A stretch of 38,226 nucleotides of DNA from an uncultured Pelagibacteraceae bacterium. Lineage in GTDB: Bacteria; Pseudomonadota; Alphaproteobacteria; Pelagibacterales; AG-422-B15. Every line of letters begins with the position of its first letter. Position 1 is the stretch's first letter. Of this stretch, positions 8,201-17,402 are shown in pieces. Both the position numbers and the translations under genes were made by a program. The DNA lies in assembly GCA_902614655.1 (NCBI GenBank), contig CACMLX010000001.1, positions 133,127 through 171,352 on the forward strand, in the 5' to 3' direction. The notes beneath the pieces were generated by a model. That model saw nothing but the letters and a program-made list of their open reading frames with translations. It had not been told where the DNA came from and did no database searches.

Positions 8201-9226
8201 ATGAATACAATGAGAATTACATTTCTTGGACTAGTATGTTCAGTATTGATGGTGCCGGCTTCTTTTGCTGGAACTTTAGATACTGTTAAGTCGCAAGGAT
8301 TTTTCAACTGTGGTGTAAGTCAGGGGGTTCCTGGTTTTTCAAACCCAGATGAAAATGGAAACTGGAGTGGTATTGATGTAGACGTATGTCGTGCTGTTTC
8401 TGCTGCCATTTTTGGAGATCCAGATAAAGTGAAGTACGTACCTCTAACTGCGAAAGAGAGATTTACTGCACTTCAAGCTGGAGAAATAGATGTATTATCA
8501 AGAAACACAACTTGGACATTGTCACGTGACGCACAAATTGGATTAGAGTTTGCAGGCGTTAACTTTTACGATGGGCAAGGTTTCATGGTTAGAAAAGACT
8601 CGGGCATCACAAGTGCAATGGAACTTGATGGCGCAAGTGTATGTACTAACCTTGGTACAACAACAGAATTAAACATGGCTGACTTCTTTAGAGCAAACGG
8701 CATGGCATATGAGCCTGTTGTGTTTGAAAAAGCAGATGAGGTTGTAAACGCTTACGATGAAGGTCGTTGTGATACATATACTACCGATAAATCTGGATTA
8801 GCTGCTCAAAGAACTAAGCTTGCTGATCCTAATGCTCATGTAGTACTTCCAGAAACTATTTCTAAGGAACCCCTCGGTCCTGTTGTAAGAGAAGGTGATG
8901 GAGATTGGGCTGACATTGTTAGATGGTCACTAAATGCAATGATTGAGGCTGAAGAATTTGGCTTATCACAATCAAACGCGAAAACTGAGTGTGCATTAAC
9001 TTCTAATCCTGTAGTTGCTAGACTGTGTGGTAAAGAAGGTGCAACAGGCGCTGGTTTAAACTTAGGTGAAAGCTGGTCATATGACATCGTAACAATGGTA
9101 GGAAACTATGGTGATGTTTACGAAAAACACGTTGGAGAAAATACTCCTGTAGGTCTTGCAAGAGCGGGGTCACCAAATGCTTCATACAAAAATGGTGGAG
9201 TTCTATACGCTCCTCCTGCTAGATAA
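8201..9226 (+). CDS. aapJ: General L-amino-acid ABC transporter, periplasmic binding protein AapJ
   Basis: Periplasmic solute-binding protein (341 residues) of the AapJ/BztA family, which binds a broad range of L-amino acids, especially acidic ones. Signal peptide is residues 1-23 (cleavage after SFA). The family core starts with 'LDTVKSQGFFNCGVSQGVPG' and continues with 'GIDVDVCRAVSAAIFGD', 'TALQAGEIDVLSRNTTWTL' and 'YTTDKSGLAAQR'. First gene of aapJQMP. A strong intrinsic terminator follows its stop, which should raise its level relative to the membrane parts. The 135-base leader contains a T-rich run and AAAGGA before the ATG; I see no convincing promoter in it. Confidence 0.95.
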   Translation: MNTMRITFLGLVCSVLMVPASFAGTLDTVKSQGFFNCGVSQGVPGFSNPDENGNWSGIDVDVCRAVSAAIFGDPDKVKYVPLTAKERFTALQAGEIDVLSRNTTWTLSRDAQIGLEFAGVNFYDGQGFMVRKDSGITSAMELDGASVCTNLGTTTELNMADFFRANGMAYEPVVFEKADEVVNAYDEGRCDTYTTDKSGLAAQRTKLADPNAHVVLPETISKEPLGPVVREGDGDWADIVRWSLNAMIEAEEFGLSQSNAKTECALTSNPVVARLCGKEGATGAGLNLGESWSYDIVTMVGNYGDVYEKHVGENTPVGLARAGSPNASYKNGGVLYAPPAR

Positions 9227-9258
9227 TAGTAAAAGCAATTTCTAGCAAAGATCACTTT

Positions 9259-9287
9259 AAAGGGGGCCATTTATGGCCCCCTTTTTT
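9259..9287 (+). terminator. Intrinsic terminator/attenuator between aapJ and aapQ
   Basis: GGGGGCC (9262-9268) pairs perfectly with GGCCCCC (9275-9281) around a short AT loop that can add two more pairs, followed by six T (9282-9287) and preceded by A residues that could extend the stem. It sits in the gap inside the operon, so partial read-through would give more binding protein than permease. Confidence 0.9.
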
Positions 9288-9328
9288 ATATGTAAATAAC
9301 TCAAATCAATATATAGTTTCTAGCTGTT

Positions 9329-10507
9329 ATGGAGACGGACAAATCAAAAATTGGAAGTTTTATATTTAATAGAAGTGTTCAAGGAGCTTTCTATCAGCTT
9401 ATAACATTAGGTTTAGTAGCACTTGGAATTTATTACATTGTTACTAATACAGCTCGCAATATGATGGAAAGAGGCTTAGCAAGCGGTTTTCACTTTCTAG
9501 GAGTTGAGTCTCAATTTGATATAGGCATGACTCTCATAGAGTATTCTCCAACATCTACTTATTTTGATTCATTTATAGTTGGCTTATTGAATACATTGCT
9601 GGTTGCGGGAATAGGAATTCTTTTTGCAACAATAATCGGATTTACAGTAGGTATCATGCGGCTGTCATCTAACTGGTTGATTGCAAAGATTGCAGAGGCT
9701 TATGTTGAGATTCTTAGAAATATCCCATTACTTCTTCAAATATTTTTTTGGTACTTTGCTGTTTTAAGGGCACTCCCAAAACCTAAGCAAAGTTTAGAGC
9801 TTTACGATTCATTTTTTCTAAATAATAGAGGTTTATTTATACCTGACACTGTATTCGGTGAGGGATCTTCAATAATATTTTACTTGCTTTGTCTTACAAT
9901 AATAATCTCAATTGGAATATTCATTTGGGCAAAACGAAGACAAAATAGAACTGGAGAGAGATTTCCTGCCTTCTATGTATCTGCTGCATTAATTTTAAGT
10001 ACATTTATTATTAGTTTGGCCGCAACTGGTTTTCCAGTTTCTTTTGAATATCCGGAATTAAAAGGTTTTAATTTTAAAGGTGGCGTAAAGTTAATACCTG
10101 AACTAGTTGCTCTAACTTTTGCGTTAGCCATGTACACAGCATCATTTATTGCAGAGGTAGTCCGAGGTGGTATTATGGCGGTATCGAAAGGTCAAACAGA
10201 AGCTGCAAAATCTGTCGGTCTAAAACAAAATCTAATACTTCGACTAATTATAATTCCTCAGGCTTTGCGGGTTATTGTACCTCCGTTGACTAATCAATAT
10301 TTAAACTTAACTAAAAACTCTTCCCTTGCGGCTGCCATTGCATATCCTGATCTCGTTTTAGTTTTTGCTGGAACTGCGTTAATGCAAACAGGTCAAGCAA
10401 TTGAAATTATAGGAATGGTAATGGGTGTATATCTATTTTTAAGCTTATTTACATCTTTAATTATGAATCTGTTTAACAGAACTATGAAAGTTGACGGTGA
10501 AAGATAA
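9329..10507 (+). CDS. aapQ: Amino-acid ABC transporter permease AapQ
   Basis: Inner-membrane permease of the polar/general amino-acid importer (392 residues, the usual long AapQ/BztB form with an inserted middle region). A first hydrophobic segment near residues 22-40 precedes the core, then 'GLLNTLLVAGIGILFATIIG' opens the HisM-type domain. 'VEILRNIPLLLQIFFWYFAV' and the cytoplasmic EAA-type loop 'GGIMAVSKGQTEAAKSVGLK' are diagnostic. AapM starts on the base after its stop. It lies after the aapJ terminator, so its transcription depends on read-through or on an unseen promoter in the 100-base gap. Confidence 0.95.
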   Translation: METDKSKIGSFIFNRSVQGAFYQLITLGLVALGIYYIVTNTARNMMERGLASGFHFLGVESQFDIGMTLIEYSPTSTYFDSFIVGLLNTLLVAGIGILFATIIGFTVGIMRLSSNWLIAKIAEAYVEILRNIPLLLQIFFWYFAVLRALPKPKQSLELYDSFFLNNRGLFIPDTVFGEGSSIIFYLLCLTIIISIGIFIWAKRRQNRTGERFPAFYVSAALILSTFIISLAATGFPVSFEYPELKGFNFKGGVKLIPELVALTFALAMYTASFIAEVVRGGIMAVSKGQTEAAKSVGLKQNLILRLIIIPQALRVIVPPLTNQYLNLTKNSSLAAAIAYPDLVLVFAGTALMQTGQAIEIIGMVMGVYLFLSLFTSLIMNLFNRTMKVDGER

Positions 10508-11590
10508 ATGAGCACTACCAACAAAGAGATCGGACCTCCAGTGATCGAATTAGGAGTAATGGGATGGCTTAGAAAAAATCTTTTTTCTAACTGGTATAAT
10601 TCTTTACTTACAATTTCTGGCTTATATCTCCTTTACATTCTAATTCCTCCTTTAGTGAATTGGATATTTTTAGACGCAAATTTTGTTGGCTCGACTCGTG
10701 ATGACTGTACAAACGAAGGGGCATGCTGGATATTTATACAACAAAATATCAAGCTAATATTTTACGGATTATACCCAACTGAAGAATTGTGGAGAGTAAA
10801 TTTTGTTTACCTTATTCTATTAATATCAGGAATATATCTTCTTATTCCTAATTTGAAGCGTAAAGGCTGGGTAGGCGCTTTTCTGCTTATAATTTTCCCA
10901 ATCATTTGTGTGGTTATGTTGTCTGGGGGTCTTGGCCTTGAAGCGGTTGAAACCCGTTTGTGGGGTGGTTTATTTTTAACATTAGTTATTGCAGGAGTTG
11001 GAATTGTATTATCTCTACCAATTGGAGTAATGCTTGCTTTGGGTAGAAGATCTAAGCTGCCAGTAGTTTCACTTTTATGTACAATCTTCATTGAAATTTG
11101 GAGAGGTGTTCCGCTTATAACAGTTTTATTTATGGCCTCAAATATGTTTCCACTGTTCATGCCTGAGGGGGTCAACTTTGATAAATTAATTAGAGCATTG
11201 ATTGGAGTTATGTTTTTTTCAGCTGCATATTTAGCAGAAGTTGTCCGAGGTGGTTTGCAGGCAATGCCAAAGGGACAGTACGAAGCATCGCAAGCAGTTG
11301 GTTTAACGTATTGGAGAATGATGGCATTAGTAATTTTACCTCAGTCACTCAAAATGGTTATACCAGCAATTATAGGAAGCTTTATAGCAATATTTAAGGA
11401 TACAACCCTGGTTTTAGTTATAGGTTTATTTGATTTTCTTGGTATTATTCAATTTGTTGGAACAAATCCAGATTGGTTAGGTTTTTCTCATGAGGGATAT
11501 GTTTTTGCTGCTGCAGTATTTTGGGTTTTTTGTTATGCTATGAGTTGGTATAGTCAACGCCTTGAAAAGAAATTAGATACGGGAAGATAA
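10508..11590 (+). CDS. aapM: Amino-acid ABC transporter permease AapM
   Basis: Second permease half (360 residues) that pairs with AapQ in the membrane. It has N-terminal hydrophobic segments around residues 35-55 and 95-115, a short central loop domain, and then the conserved core with '[20 protein letters not shown]' and the EAA loop '[20 protein letters not shown]'. Its ATG follows the aapQ stop with no gap, and AapP starts two bases after its own stop, so the three genes are tightly coupled. Confidence 0.95.
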   Translation: MSTTNKEIGPPVIELGVMGWLRKNLFSNWYNSLLTISGLYLLYILIPPLVNWIFLDANFVGSTRDDCTNEGACWIFIQQNIKLIFYGLYPTEELWRVNFVYLILLISGIYLLIPNLKRKGWVGAFLLIIFPIICVVMLSGGLGLEAVETRLWGGLFLTLVIAGVGIVLSLPIGVMLALGRRSKLPVVSLLCTIFIEIWRGVPLITVLFMASNMFPLFMPEGVNFDKLIRALIGVMFFSAAYLAEVVRGGLQAMPKGQYEASQAVGLTYWRMMALVILPQSLKMVIPAIIGSFIAIFKDTTLVLVIGLFDFLGIIQFVGTNPDWLGFSHEGYVFAAAVFWVFCYAMSWYSQRLEKKLDTGR

Positions 11591-11592
11591 GT

Positions 11593-12330
11593 ATGAGCTC
11601 TGAATTAATGATAGAAATGAAAAATGTTCACAAATGGTTCGGTGAACTTCATGTATTAAATGATATTAATCTTGAAATTAACAAAGGGGAAAAGATTGTT
11701 ATTTGTGGTCCATCCGGATCTGGCAAATCAACACTTATCAGATGCATTAATAGATTAGAGGAACATCAAAGAGGAAATATTATAGTAGAAGGCACAGAGT
11801 TGACTAACGACAGTAGAAGTATCGAGAGAATACGTGGAGAAGTTGGAATGGTATTCCAACAATTTAATTTATTTCCACATTTATCCATATTAGACAATTG
11901 TTCGCTTGCCCCTATTTGGGTTCGTAAACTACCAAAAGCTGAAGCAAAAGAAAAAGCTATGGAATATTTAAAACGAGTTCAGATAGATGATCAGGCACAC
12001 AAGTATCCTGCTCAGTTATCTGGTGGCCAACAGCAAAGAGCGGCCATAGCACGAGCCCTTTGTATGGAGCCAAGAATTATGCTTTTTGATGAACCTACTT
12101 CAGCTCTTGATCCTGAGATGATTAAGGAAGTATTGGATGTGATGGTTGGCCTAGCTCAAGGCGGAATGACTATGATTGTTGTTACACACGAAATGGGGTT
12201 CGCCAAAGAGGTTGCGGATAGCATCATATTCATGGATGAAGGGCAAATCGTAGAAGCAAAAAATCCAAAAGACTTTTTTGACAATCCTGAAAGTGAGCGA
12301 ACTAAAACATTCTTAAGCCAAATTTTATAA
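11593..12330 (+). CDS. aapP: Amino-acid ABC transporter ATPase AapP
   Basis: Cytoplasmic ATPase (245 residues) of the polar amino-acid uptake family, energising AapQM. All motifs are intact: Walker [10 protein letters not shown] (39-47), Q-loop '[11 protein letters not shown]', signature LSGGQ (142-146), Walker B 'IMLFDEP' (162-168), D-loop SALD, and the H-loop His199 in 'IVVTHE'. Last gene of the operon; its stop is 2 bases from the 3' end of the convergent tRNA-Asn. Confidence 0.97.
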   Translation: MSSELMIEMKNVHKWFGELHVLNDINLEINKGEKIVICGPSGSGKSTLIRCINRLEEHQRGNIIVEGTELTNDSRSIERIRGEVGMVFQQFNLFPHLSILDNCSLAPIWVRKLPKAEAKEKAMEYLKRVQIDDQAHKYPAQLSGGQQQRAAIARALCMEPRIMLFDEPTSALDPEMIKEVLDVMVGLAQGGMTMIVVTHEMGFAKEVADSIIFMDEGQIVEAKNPKDFFDNPESERTKTFLSQIL

Positions 12331-12332
12331 TT

Positions 12333-12408
12333 TGGCTCCCCGGACTGGACTCGAACCAGTGACAAAGCGGTTAACAGCCGCTTGCTCTACCAACTGAGCT
12401 ACCGGGGA
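12333..12408 (-). tRNA. tRNA-Asn (anticodon GTT)
   Basis: A minus-strand 76-base cloverleaf with acceptor TCCCCGG/CCGGGGA, encoded CCA, anticodon stem GCGGC/GCCGC with loop TGTTAAC giving GTT, and T-arm GGTTCGAGTCC. It converges on aapP. Confidence 0.98.
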
Positions 12409-12485
12409 TTATGTAGTTTCTTATAACAAAAGATAAAGTTTATATCTAGTTTTACTTCAATAAGAAAGATATAAATATACTCTCA

Positions 12486-13502
12486 ATGACAGTACAAAAA
12501 GACAATATTTATGAGTTTGGATTTGGTAGAAGTGATCAAGTTTCTAAAAATGTAAATTTACTTGATGAGGCTGTATTTAGCTTTTTGTACGGTGGTTTAT
12601 TTAAAGTACTTAAATCACTTGCGCTTACAAGCTTACTAGATTTAGAAATTGTATTTAGACTTTATGTTAATTTTTATAAAGGTCTTTCATTTTATGACAT
12701 TCAATACTTTACTCAGTCCCCAGAAAGAACACTTTGGAGGAGGTTAAAATATCTTGAAGAAAATGGAGTAATAAGAAAATCAAAAAACCAAAAAGATAAA
12801 AGAACAATCAGGTTTTTGTTATCAAAAAACTCATATGACAAATTAAGTAGTTCAATACCAAAAGAAGACTTAGCTATTACGATTTCAAAAATTGCTATGT
12901 CTTACGCTGATAAACTTTGGATGTTTAATGTAAGAGATCCAAACAAAGTAAGAAAAACACTTTTAAACCTTGCAAGAAGTTCAGTTTCATTAAATGAAAA
13001 TAATTTTCTCTGTCAATTTGCCTTTGGATTATCATATTATTATGGTGGTAATTTTGACCTTGCTTTGAATCACTCTTATAACTCAATCAAGTTAAATAAG
13101 AAGTTTGCGCATGGACGTCGATTATTTGGCTCATCTTTATTTCAGATCGATGAGAAAAAGAGGGCCTATCAGGAGATGGACAAAGCGCTTGAGTTATACG
13201 AAGATATTTACGGGCAATGGAGAACATATTATGAGCTTTGGAGATTCAACTTTATTGACGAAAAAATGAAGGAAGCACAAAAATATTCAGAAAAACTTAT
13301 AAGATTGCAACCAGAATATCCGCAGTCTTATATTGCTTACCTTGCCTCGCATGAAAAGGGTACACCGATAAGGTCAATGAAAAGTAAACTCAATCAATTG
13401 TTACCAAATTTTTCACCTCCGATGATAAAAAATTTTCATTCTTGGATACGTGACGATCAAGCAGATAGACTTATCCAATCACTCAAAAAGCATCTAATTT
13501 AG
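12486..13502 (+). CDS. Winged-helix plus TPR-like protein of unknown role
   Basis: A 338-residue cytoplasmic protein I cannot assign to a named family. Residues about 50-120 look like a winged-helix DNA-binding domain: 'SFYDIQYFTQSPERTLWRRL' contains a likely recognition helix (78-92), followed by 'EENGVIRKSKNQKDKRTIRF' as a basic wing, much as in MarR-type regulators. Residues about 170-290 are helical and TPR-like ('FAFGLSYYYGGNFDLALNHS', then 'AHGRRLFGSSLFQIDEKKRA'). This suggests a transcription regulator with a protein- or ligand-sensing TPR domain. It lies alone on the plus strand between two minus-strand tRNA genes. Function is inferred from architecture only. Confidence 0.7.
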   Translation: MTVQKDNIYEFGFGRSDQVSKNVNLLDEAVFSFLYGGLFKVLKSLALTSLLDLEIVFRLYVNFYKGLSFYDIQYFTQSPERTLWRRLKYLEENGVIRKSKNQKDKRTIRFLLSKNSYDKLSSSIPKEDLAITISKIAMSYADKLWMFNVRDPNKVRKTLLNLARSSVSLNENNFLCQFAFGLSYYYGGNFDLALNHSYNSIKLNKKFAHGRRLFGSSLFQIDEKKRAYQEMDKALELYEDIYGQWRTYYELWRFNFIDEKMKEAQKYSEKLIRLQPEYPQSYIAYLASHEKGTPIRSMKSKLNQLLPNFSPPMIKNFHSWIRDDQADRLIQSLKKHLI

Positions 13503-13507
13503 ATGAA

Positions 13508-13581
13508 TGGAGGCCACGACCGGAATCGAACCGGTATACAAGGATTTGCAGTCCTCTGCGTAACCATTCCGCCACGTGGCC
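13508..13581 (-). tRNA. tRNA-Cys (anticodon GCA)
   Basis: A minus-strand 74-base cloverleaf with acceptor GGCCACG/CGTGGCC, discriminator T as expected for tRNA-Cys, encoded CCA (the TGG at 13508-13510), anticodon loop CTGCAAA giving GCA, and T-arm GGTTCGATTCC. Confidence 0.98.
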
Positions 13582-13675
13582 ATAATGTAAGTTTTATATA
13601 TCATTAATAAACATAAAATGTGAATACTTTTGAAATGTAAGTAATCATATATTATAAAAATGTATCAATTGAACT

Positions 13676-14326
13676 ATGGAAGAAGCATCACTCAATAAAA
13701 ATATGATTGAAGGGCAAATAAAGCCAATAAATGGAATGAGTGAGGAACTATTGTCTGCTTTTTACTCTCTTGATAGAAATGACTTCATGCCTGAGACAAT
13801 GAAAGAAATGTCATATTTTGAAAAAAATATCTTATTAGAAGACAAAAGAACTATTTTGAAACCTAGCTTGATTGCTCAAATTGCAATGAGTATTAACTTG
13901 AAGGCTAATGAAAATGTTTTGATATTAGGAGCAACTACAGGTTATTTGAGTGCAATATTATCTCATCAAGCTGAAACAGTCATTGTTGTTGAAGAAAATG
14001 AACAGCTTCTAAATAATTCCGAAAATGCAATAAAAAAAAATAATATAAACAATGTAGTTTTTGTTAATAATGAAATTGCTAGAGGATATAACGAACAATC
14101 ACCCTTTAATGCAATTATAATTGAAGGCGCTATTCAAGAAGTTCCACATAATATAATTGATCAATTGGATGAAGGAGGAAGACTTCTTGCTATAGTACAG
14201 GAAGAAGAAATTTGTTCAGCTAAATTATTTAAAAAGTATGGACAATCAATTAGTGAACAAAAGTTATTTAATTGTAAAATACCAGTCTTAAGCATGTTCA
14301 TGAAAAGAAATAGCTTTAGTTTCTAA
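13676..14326 (+). CDS. Pcm-like methyltransferase (protein-L-isoaspartate O-methyltransferase family)
   Basis: A 216-residue Rossmann-fold protein of the alphaproteobacterial Pcm paralogue group normally found beside tolC and popZ. The start 'LNKNMIEGQIKPINGMSEEL' matches that group. The SAM-binding motif I, VLILGATTGYLSAIL at 81-95, departs from the usual GxGSGYxxA form (Ala-Thr-Thr in place of Gly-x-Gly), and acidic 'VVEENEQL' follows as motif post-I. The changed glycine loop leaves open whether it still methylates isoaspartate. Next is the PopZ-like gene after 26 bases. Confidence 0.78.
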   Translation: MEEASLNKNMIEGQIKPINGMSEELLSAFYSLDRNDFMPETMKEMSYFEKNILLEDKRTILKPSLIAQIAMSINLKANENVLILGATTGYLSAILSHQAETVIVVEENEQLLNNSENAIKKNNINNVVFVNNEIARGYNEQSPFNAIIIEGAIQEVPHNIIDQLDEGGRLLAIVQEEEICSAKLFKKYGQSISEQKLFNCKIPVLSMFMKRNSFSF

Positions 14327-14352
14327 CTGCTTACCGCTATAAAAGTATTATA

Positions 14353-14760
14353 ATGAATAAAAATAGTCCAAATACTGAAGAGATACTAGATGCTATCAGA
14401 AATATGATGTCTGAGAAATCTGCACATCATAATGAAAAACTGCCTAAAGATGTAATTGAGCTCACAAATCCAATTGATGAAGAGGTAAAAAAAGAAGATG
14501 AGAAGATAGATATACTTGAATTATCTGATCCAATTAATGATAAGGAAATTAAAAATTTTGAAGAGGATAAATCCAAATTAGATATAAGTATTGCAGATAC
14601 AATAAATGAGGAGCAAATAAAAAAGGCGGTACGTGATGCAGTAGCTACATTGCCTCAGTCAAAGTTAGATCAAATCATTAATGAAGAGCTAACAAAAATT
14701 ATACAAGAGAGATTAAATTCATCAAAAATCATCATTAGCACAGAAAACAAAAAAAACTAA
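14353..14760 (+). CDS. PopZ-like (DUF2497) polar-organising protein
   Basis: A 135-residue protein recognised from layout and context. It has a short N-terminal helix 'NTEEILDAIRNMMSE', a long acidic low-complexity middle (about residues 25-90, rich in Glu, Asp, Lys and Ile), and a C-terminal helical block 'EQIKKAVRDAVATLPQSKLD' to 'ELTKIIQERLNS'. Caulobacter PopZ has the same three-part plan and assembles a chromosome-anchoring network at the cell pole; the gene lies just before valS in many alphaproteobacteria, as here (1-base overlap, TAATG). The middle is acidic as in PopZ but poor in proline, and the protein is shorter than Caulobacter PopZ. Role inferred. Confidence 0.68.
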   Translation: MNKNSPNTEEILDAIRNMMSEKSAHHNEKLPKDVIELTNPIDEEVKKEDEKIDILELSDPINDKEIKNFEEDKSKLDISIADTINEEQIKKAVRDAVATLPQSKLDQIINEELTKIIQERLNSSKIIISTENKKN

Positions 14761-17399
14761 TGTTGGAAAAATATTATCAACCCAGTCTTGTTGAAGATAA
14801 AATTTATAAAACATGGGAAAATGATGGAGATTTTAAACCTTTAGAGTCTTCAAGTGACGCTTACAGCATAGTGATCCCTCCTCCAAACGTTACAGGAACA
14901 CTTCATATGGGCCATGCTCTAAATAATACTCTCCAGGATATCTTGGTTAGGTTTTTTAGAATGCAGGGCAAAAGTGTTTTGTGGCAGCCTGGTACAGACC
15001 ATGCTGGTATCGCGACAGAAATGGTTGTTGAAAGAGAACTAAAAAAAAGAGACATAAATAAAAAAGATTTATCTCGTGAACAGTTTATAGAACATGTATG
15101 GGAATGGAAAAATCAATCTGGTAATGAAATTATTAATCAATTAAAAAGATTAGGTTGTTCATGTGATTGGTCTAGAGAAAGGTTTACTCTGGATGAAGGT
15201 TTGTCAAAAGCAGTAAGATTTGTATTCGTCAAATTATATAATGATAAACTTATTTATAAAGATAAAAGACTAAGTAATTGGGATCCAAAATTAAAAACCA
15301 CTATTTCAGATTTAGAAGTGATCCAAAAAGAAGTAAAAGGTTCGCTCTGGTATATAGACTACAAATTAGAAAATGAAGATAAGGTAATTACAATTGCAAC
15401 AACTCGACCCGAGACAATGCTTGGAGATACGGCAATTGCTGTTCATCCTGAAGACGAAAGGTTTACAGATTTTGTAGGTAAGTATGCATATATTCCCATC
15501 ATTAATAAAAAAATTATTATTATTGCTGATGAGTATGTAAAAGTGGATCAAGGCTCTGGTGCTGTTAAAATAACTCCAGCTCATGATTTTAATGATTATG
15601 AAATAGGAAAAAGACATAATCTTGAAGTAATAAATATTTTTAATGAGAATGCTGAGCTTAATGAAAACTGCCCAATCGAATATCAAAATCTTGATCGCTT
15701 TAAAGCAAGGGAGAAAATTGTTAATGAATTAGAAACTATTGGAGCACTAAATAAAGTTGAAGAAAATATTCATACTGTGCCATATGGAGATAGATCAGGT
15801 GAAGTGGTGGAGCCTTGGCTTACAGATCAATGGTTTGTAAATGCAAAAAAATTGTCTTTAAATGCAATCGATAAGGTAAAAACAAAAGAAACAATATTTG
15901 TTCCTCAAAATTGGCAGAAAACATATTTTGATTGGATGGAAAATATTCAACCTTGGTGCATTTCAAGACAATTAATATGGGGTCACCAAATACCAGCTTG
16001 GTATGGGCCAGATGGAGATATTTTTGTCGCCGAAAATTCAGATGATGCTCACAAGATAGCCAAGGAAAGGTACAAAAAAGATGTAAAACTTGTTCAAGAT
16101 GAAGATGTTCTTGATACATGGTTTTCTTCAGCTTTATGGCCCTTTTCTACTCTAGGATGGCCTGATAAAACACCAGAGTTTGAAAAATTTTATCCCACAT
16201 CAACTCTAGTAACTGGTTTCGATATTATATTTTTTTGGGTCGCCCGTATGATGATGATGGGTTTATATTTTACAAATAAAGTCCCATTCAGTGAAGTGTA
16301 TGTTCATGCTTTAGTGAGAGATGAAAAAGGACAGAAAATGTCTAAGTCAAAAGGAAATGTAATTGATCCTTTAATATTGATGGATGAGTTTGGCGCAGAC
16401 TCTTTAAGAATGACTCTTTGTTCAATGGCTGCTCAAGGTAGAGACATAAAACTTTCAAAGCAGAGAGTTGAAGGCTATAGAAATTTTATTACTAAGATTT
16501 GGAATGCAGTAAAGTTATGTGAAATGAATGAATGTCTTTACGTAGACTTTGAAATCAAAAATACCCAAAATATATTTAATTTGTGGATTTTAAATGAACT
16601 TGAAATTTGTAGAAAAAAAACAGAACAAACAATTAAAGACTATAAGTTTAATGAAGCGGCAAATGCTCTTTATAAGTTCACGTGGAGTATATTTTGTGAT
16701 TGGTATCTTGAAATTACAAAAATTATATATTCTTCAAATGATAAAATAATAATCAATGAGACCAAACAAATTACCTCACTCGTGCTTTCAAAAATTTTAA
16801 TTATGCTGCACCCAATTATGCCCTTTTTTACAGAACATGTTTGGGATCAAGCAACAAATATCTTAGAGAAAGGGTCTCAGAGAATTAGCCGATCTCAGTG
16901 GCCGCAGAAATTAGATTTTGAATCTAATAATAGTGAGAAAGTAAATTTGTTTATTAATTTGATATCATCAATCAGGTCTACAAGGGCTGAGCTAAATGTG
17001 CCCGCTAAGTCCAAAGTTAAAATAAGCTATTCAAATGTTAGTTCTGATTTAGAGGAAATAATTGAAAAAAACAAAGAAATAATTATTTCACTTACACGAT
17101 CTGACTCATTTGAAAAAGAAGAATTTTCTAAAGATGAGGGCATGGTTCAGGTAATATTTAATGATGGTTTGATATATTTATCACTTAAGGGTATTATTGA
17201 TTTTGGAGAAGAAAAAAGAAGGCTACAAAAAAATCTGAAAAAAACTGAACTAGAATTAAATAAAATACACAGCAAGTTAAACGACAAAAATTTTATTAAT
17301 AATGCGCCCGAAGAAATAATCTTAGAACAAAAAGAAAGAGAAAAAGAGTATCAATTGTCCAAAGATAAAATTACAAAAACTATTCAAAATTTTGAGTAA
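14760..17399 (+). CDS. valS: Valyl-tRNA synthetase
   Basis: Class I aminoacyl-tRNA synthetase charging tRNA-Val (879 residues, near the usual 880-950). The HIGH motif is HMGH at 49-52 in 'PPPNVTGTLHMGHAL', and KMSKS is at 526-530. The editing (CP1) domain carries 'TTRPETMLGDTAIAVHPED'. The C-terminus has the Val-specific coiled-coil arm, about residues 815-879, rich in Glu and Lys. The start overlaps the PopZ-like stop by one base, and ilvD, for the biosynthesis of the same amino acid, begins 3 bases downstream. Confidence 0.98.
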   Translation: MLEKYYQPSLVEDKIYKTWENDGDFKPLESSSDAYSIVIPPPNVTGTLHMGHALNNTLQDILVRFFRMQGKSVLWQPGTDHAGIATEMVVERELKKRDINKKDLSREQFIEHVWEWKNQSGNEIINQLKRLGCSCDWSRERFTLDEGLSKAVRFVFVKLYNDKLIYKDKRLSNWDPKLKTTISDLEVIQKEVKGSLWYIDYKLENEDKVITIATTRPETMLGDTAIAVHPEDERFTDFVGKYAYIPIINKKIIIIADEYVKVDQGSGAVKITPAHDFNDYEIGKRHNLEVINIFNENAELNENCPIEYQNLDRFKAREKIVNELETIGALNKVEENIHTVPYGDRSGEVVEPWLTDQWFVNAKKLSLNAIDKVKTKETIFVPQNWQKTYFDWMENIQPWCISRQLIWGHQIPAWYGPDGDIFVAENSDDAHKIAKERYKKDVKLVQDEDVLDTWFSSALWPFSTLGWPDKTPEFEKFYPTSTLVTGFDIIFFWVARMMMMGLYFTNKVPFSEVYVHALVRDEKGQKMSKSKGNVIDPLILMDEFGADSLRMTLCSMAAQGRDIKLSKQRVEGYRNFITKIWNAVKLCEMNECLYVDFEIKNTQNIFNLWILNELEICRKKTEQTIKDYKFNEAANALYKFTWSIFCDWYLEITKIIYSSNDKIIINETKQITSLVLSKILIMLHPIMPFFTEHVWDQATNILEKGSQRISRSQWPQKLDFESNNSEKVNLFINLISSIRSTRAELNVPAKSKVKISYSNVSSDLEEIIEKNKEIIISLTRSDSFEKEEFSKDEGMVQVIFNDGLIYLSLKGIIDFGEEKRRLQKNLKKTELELNKIHSKLNDKNFINNAPEEIILEQKEREKEYQLSKDKITKTIQNFE

Positions 17400-17402
17400 A
17401 TA

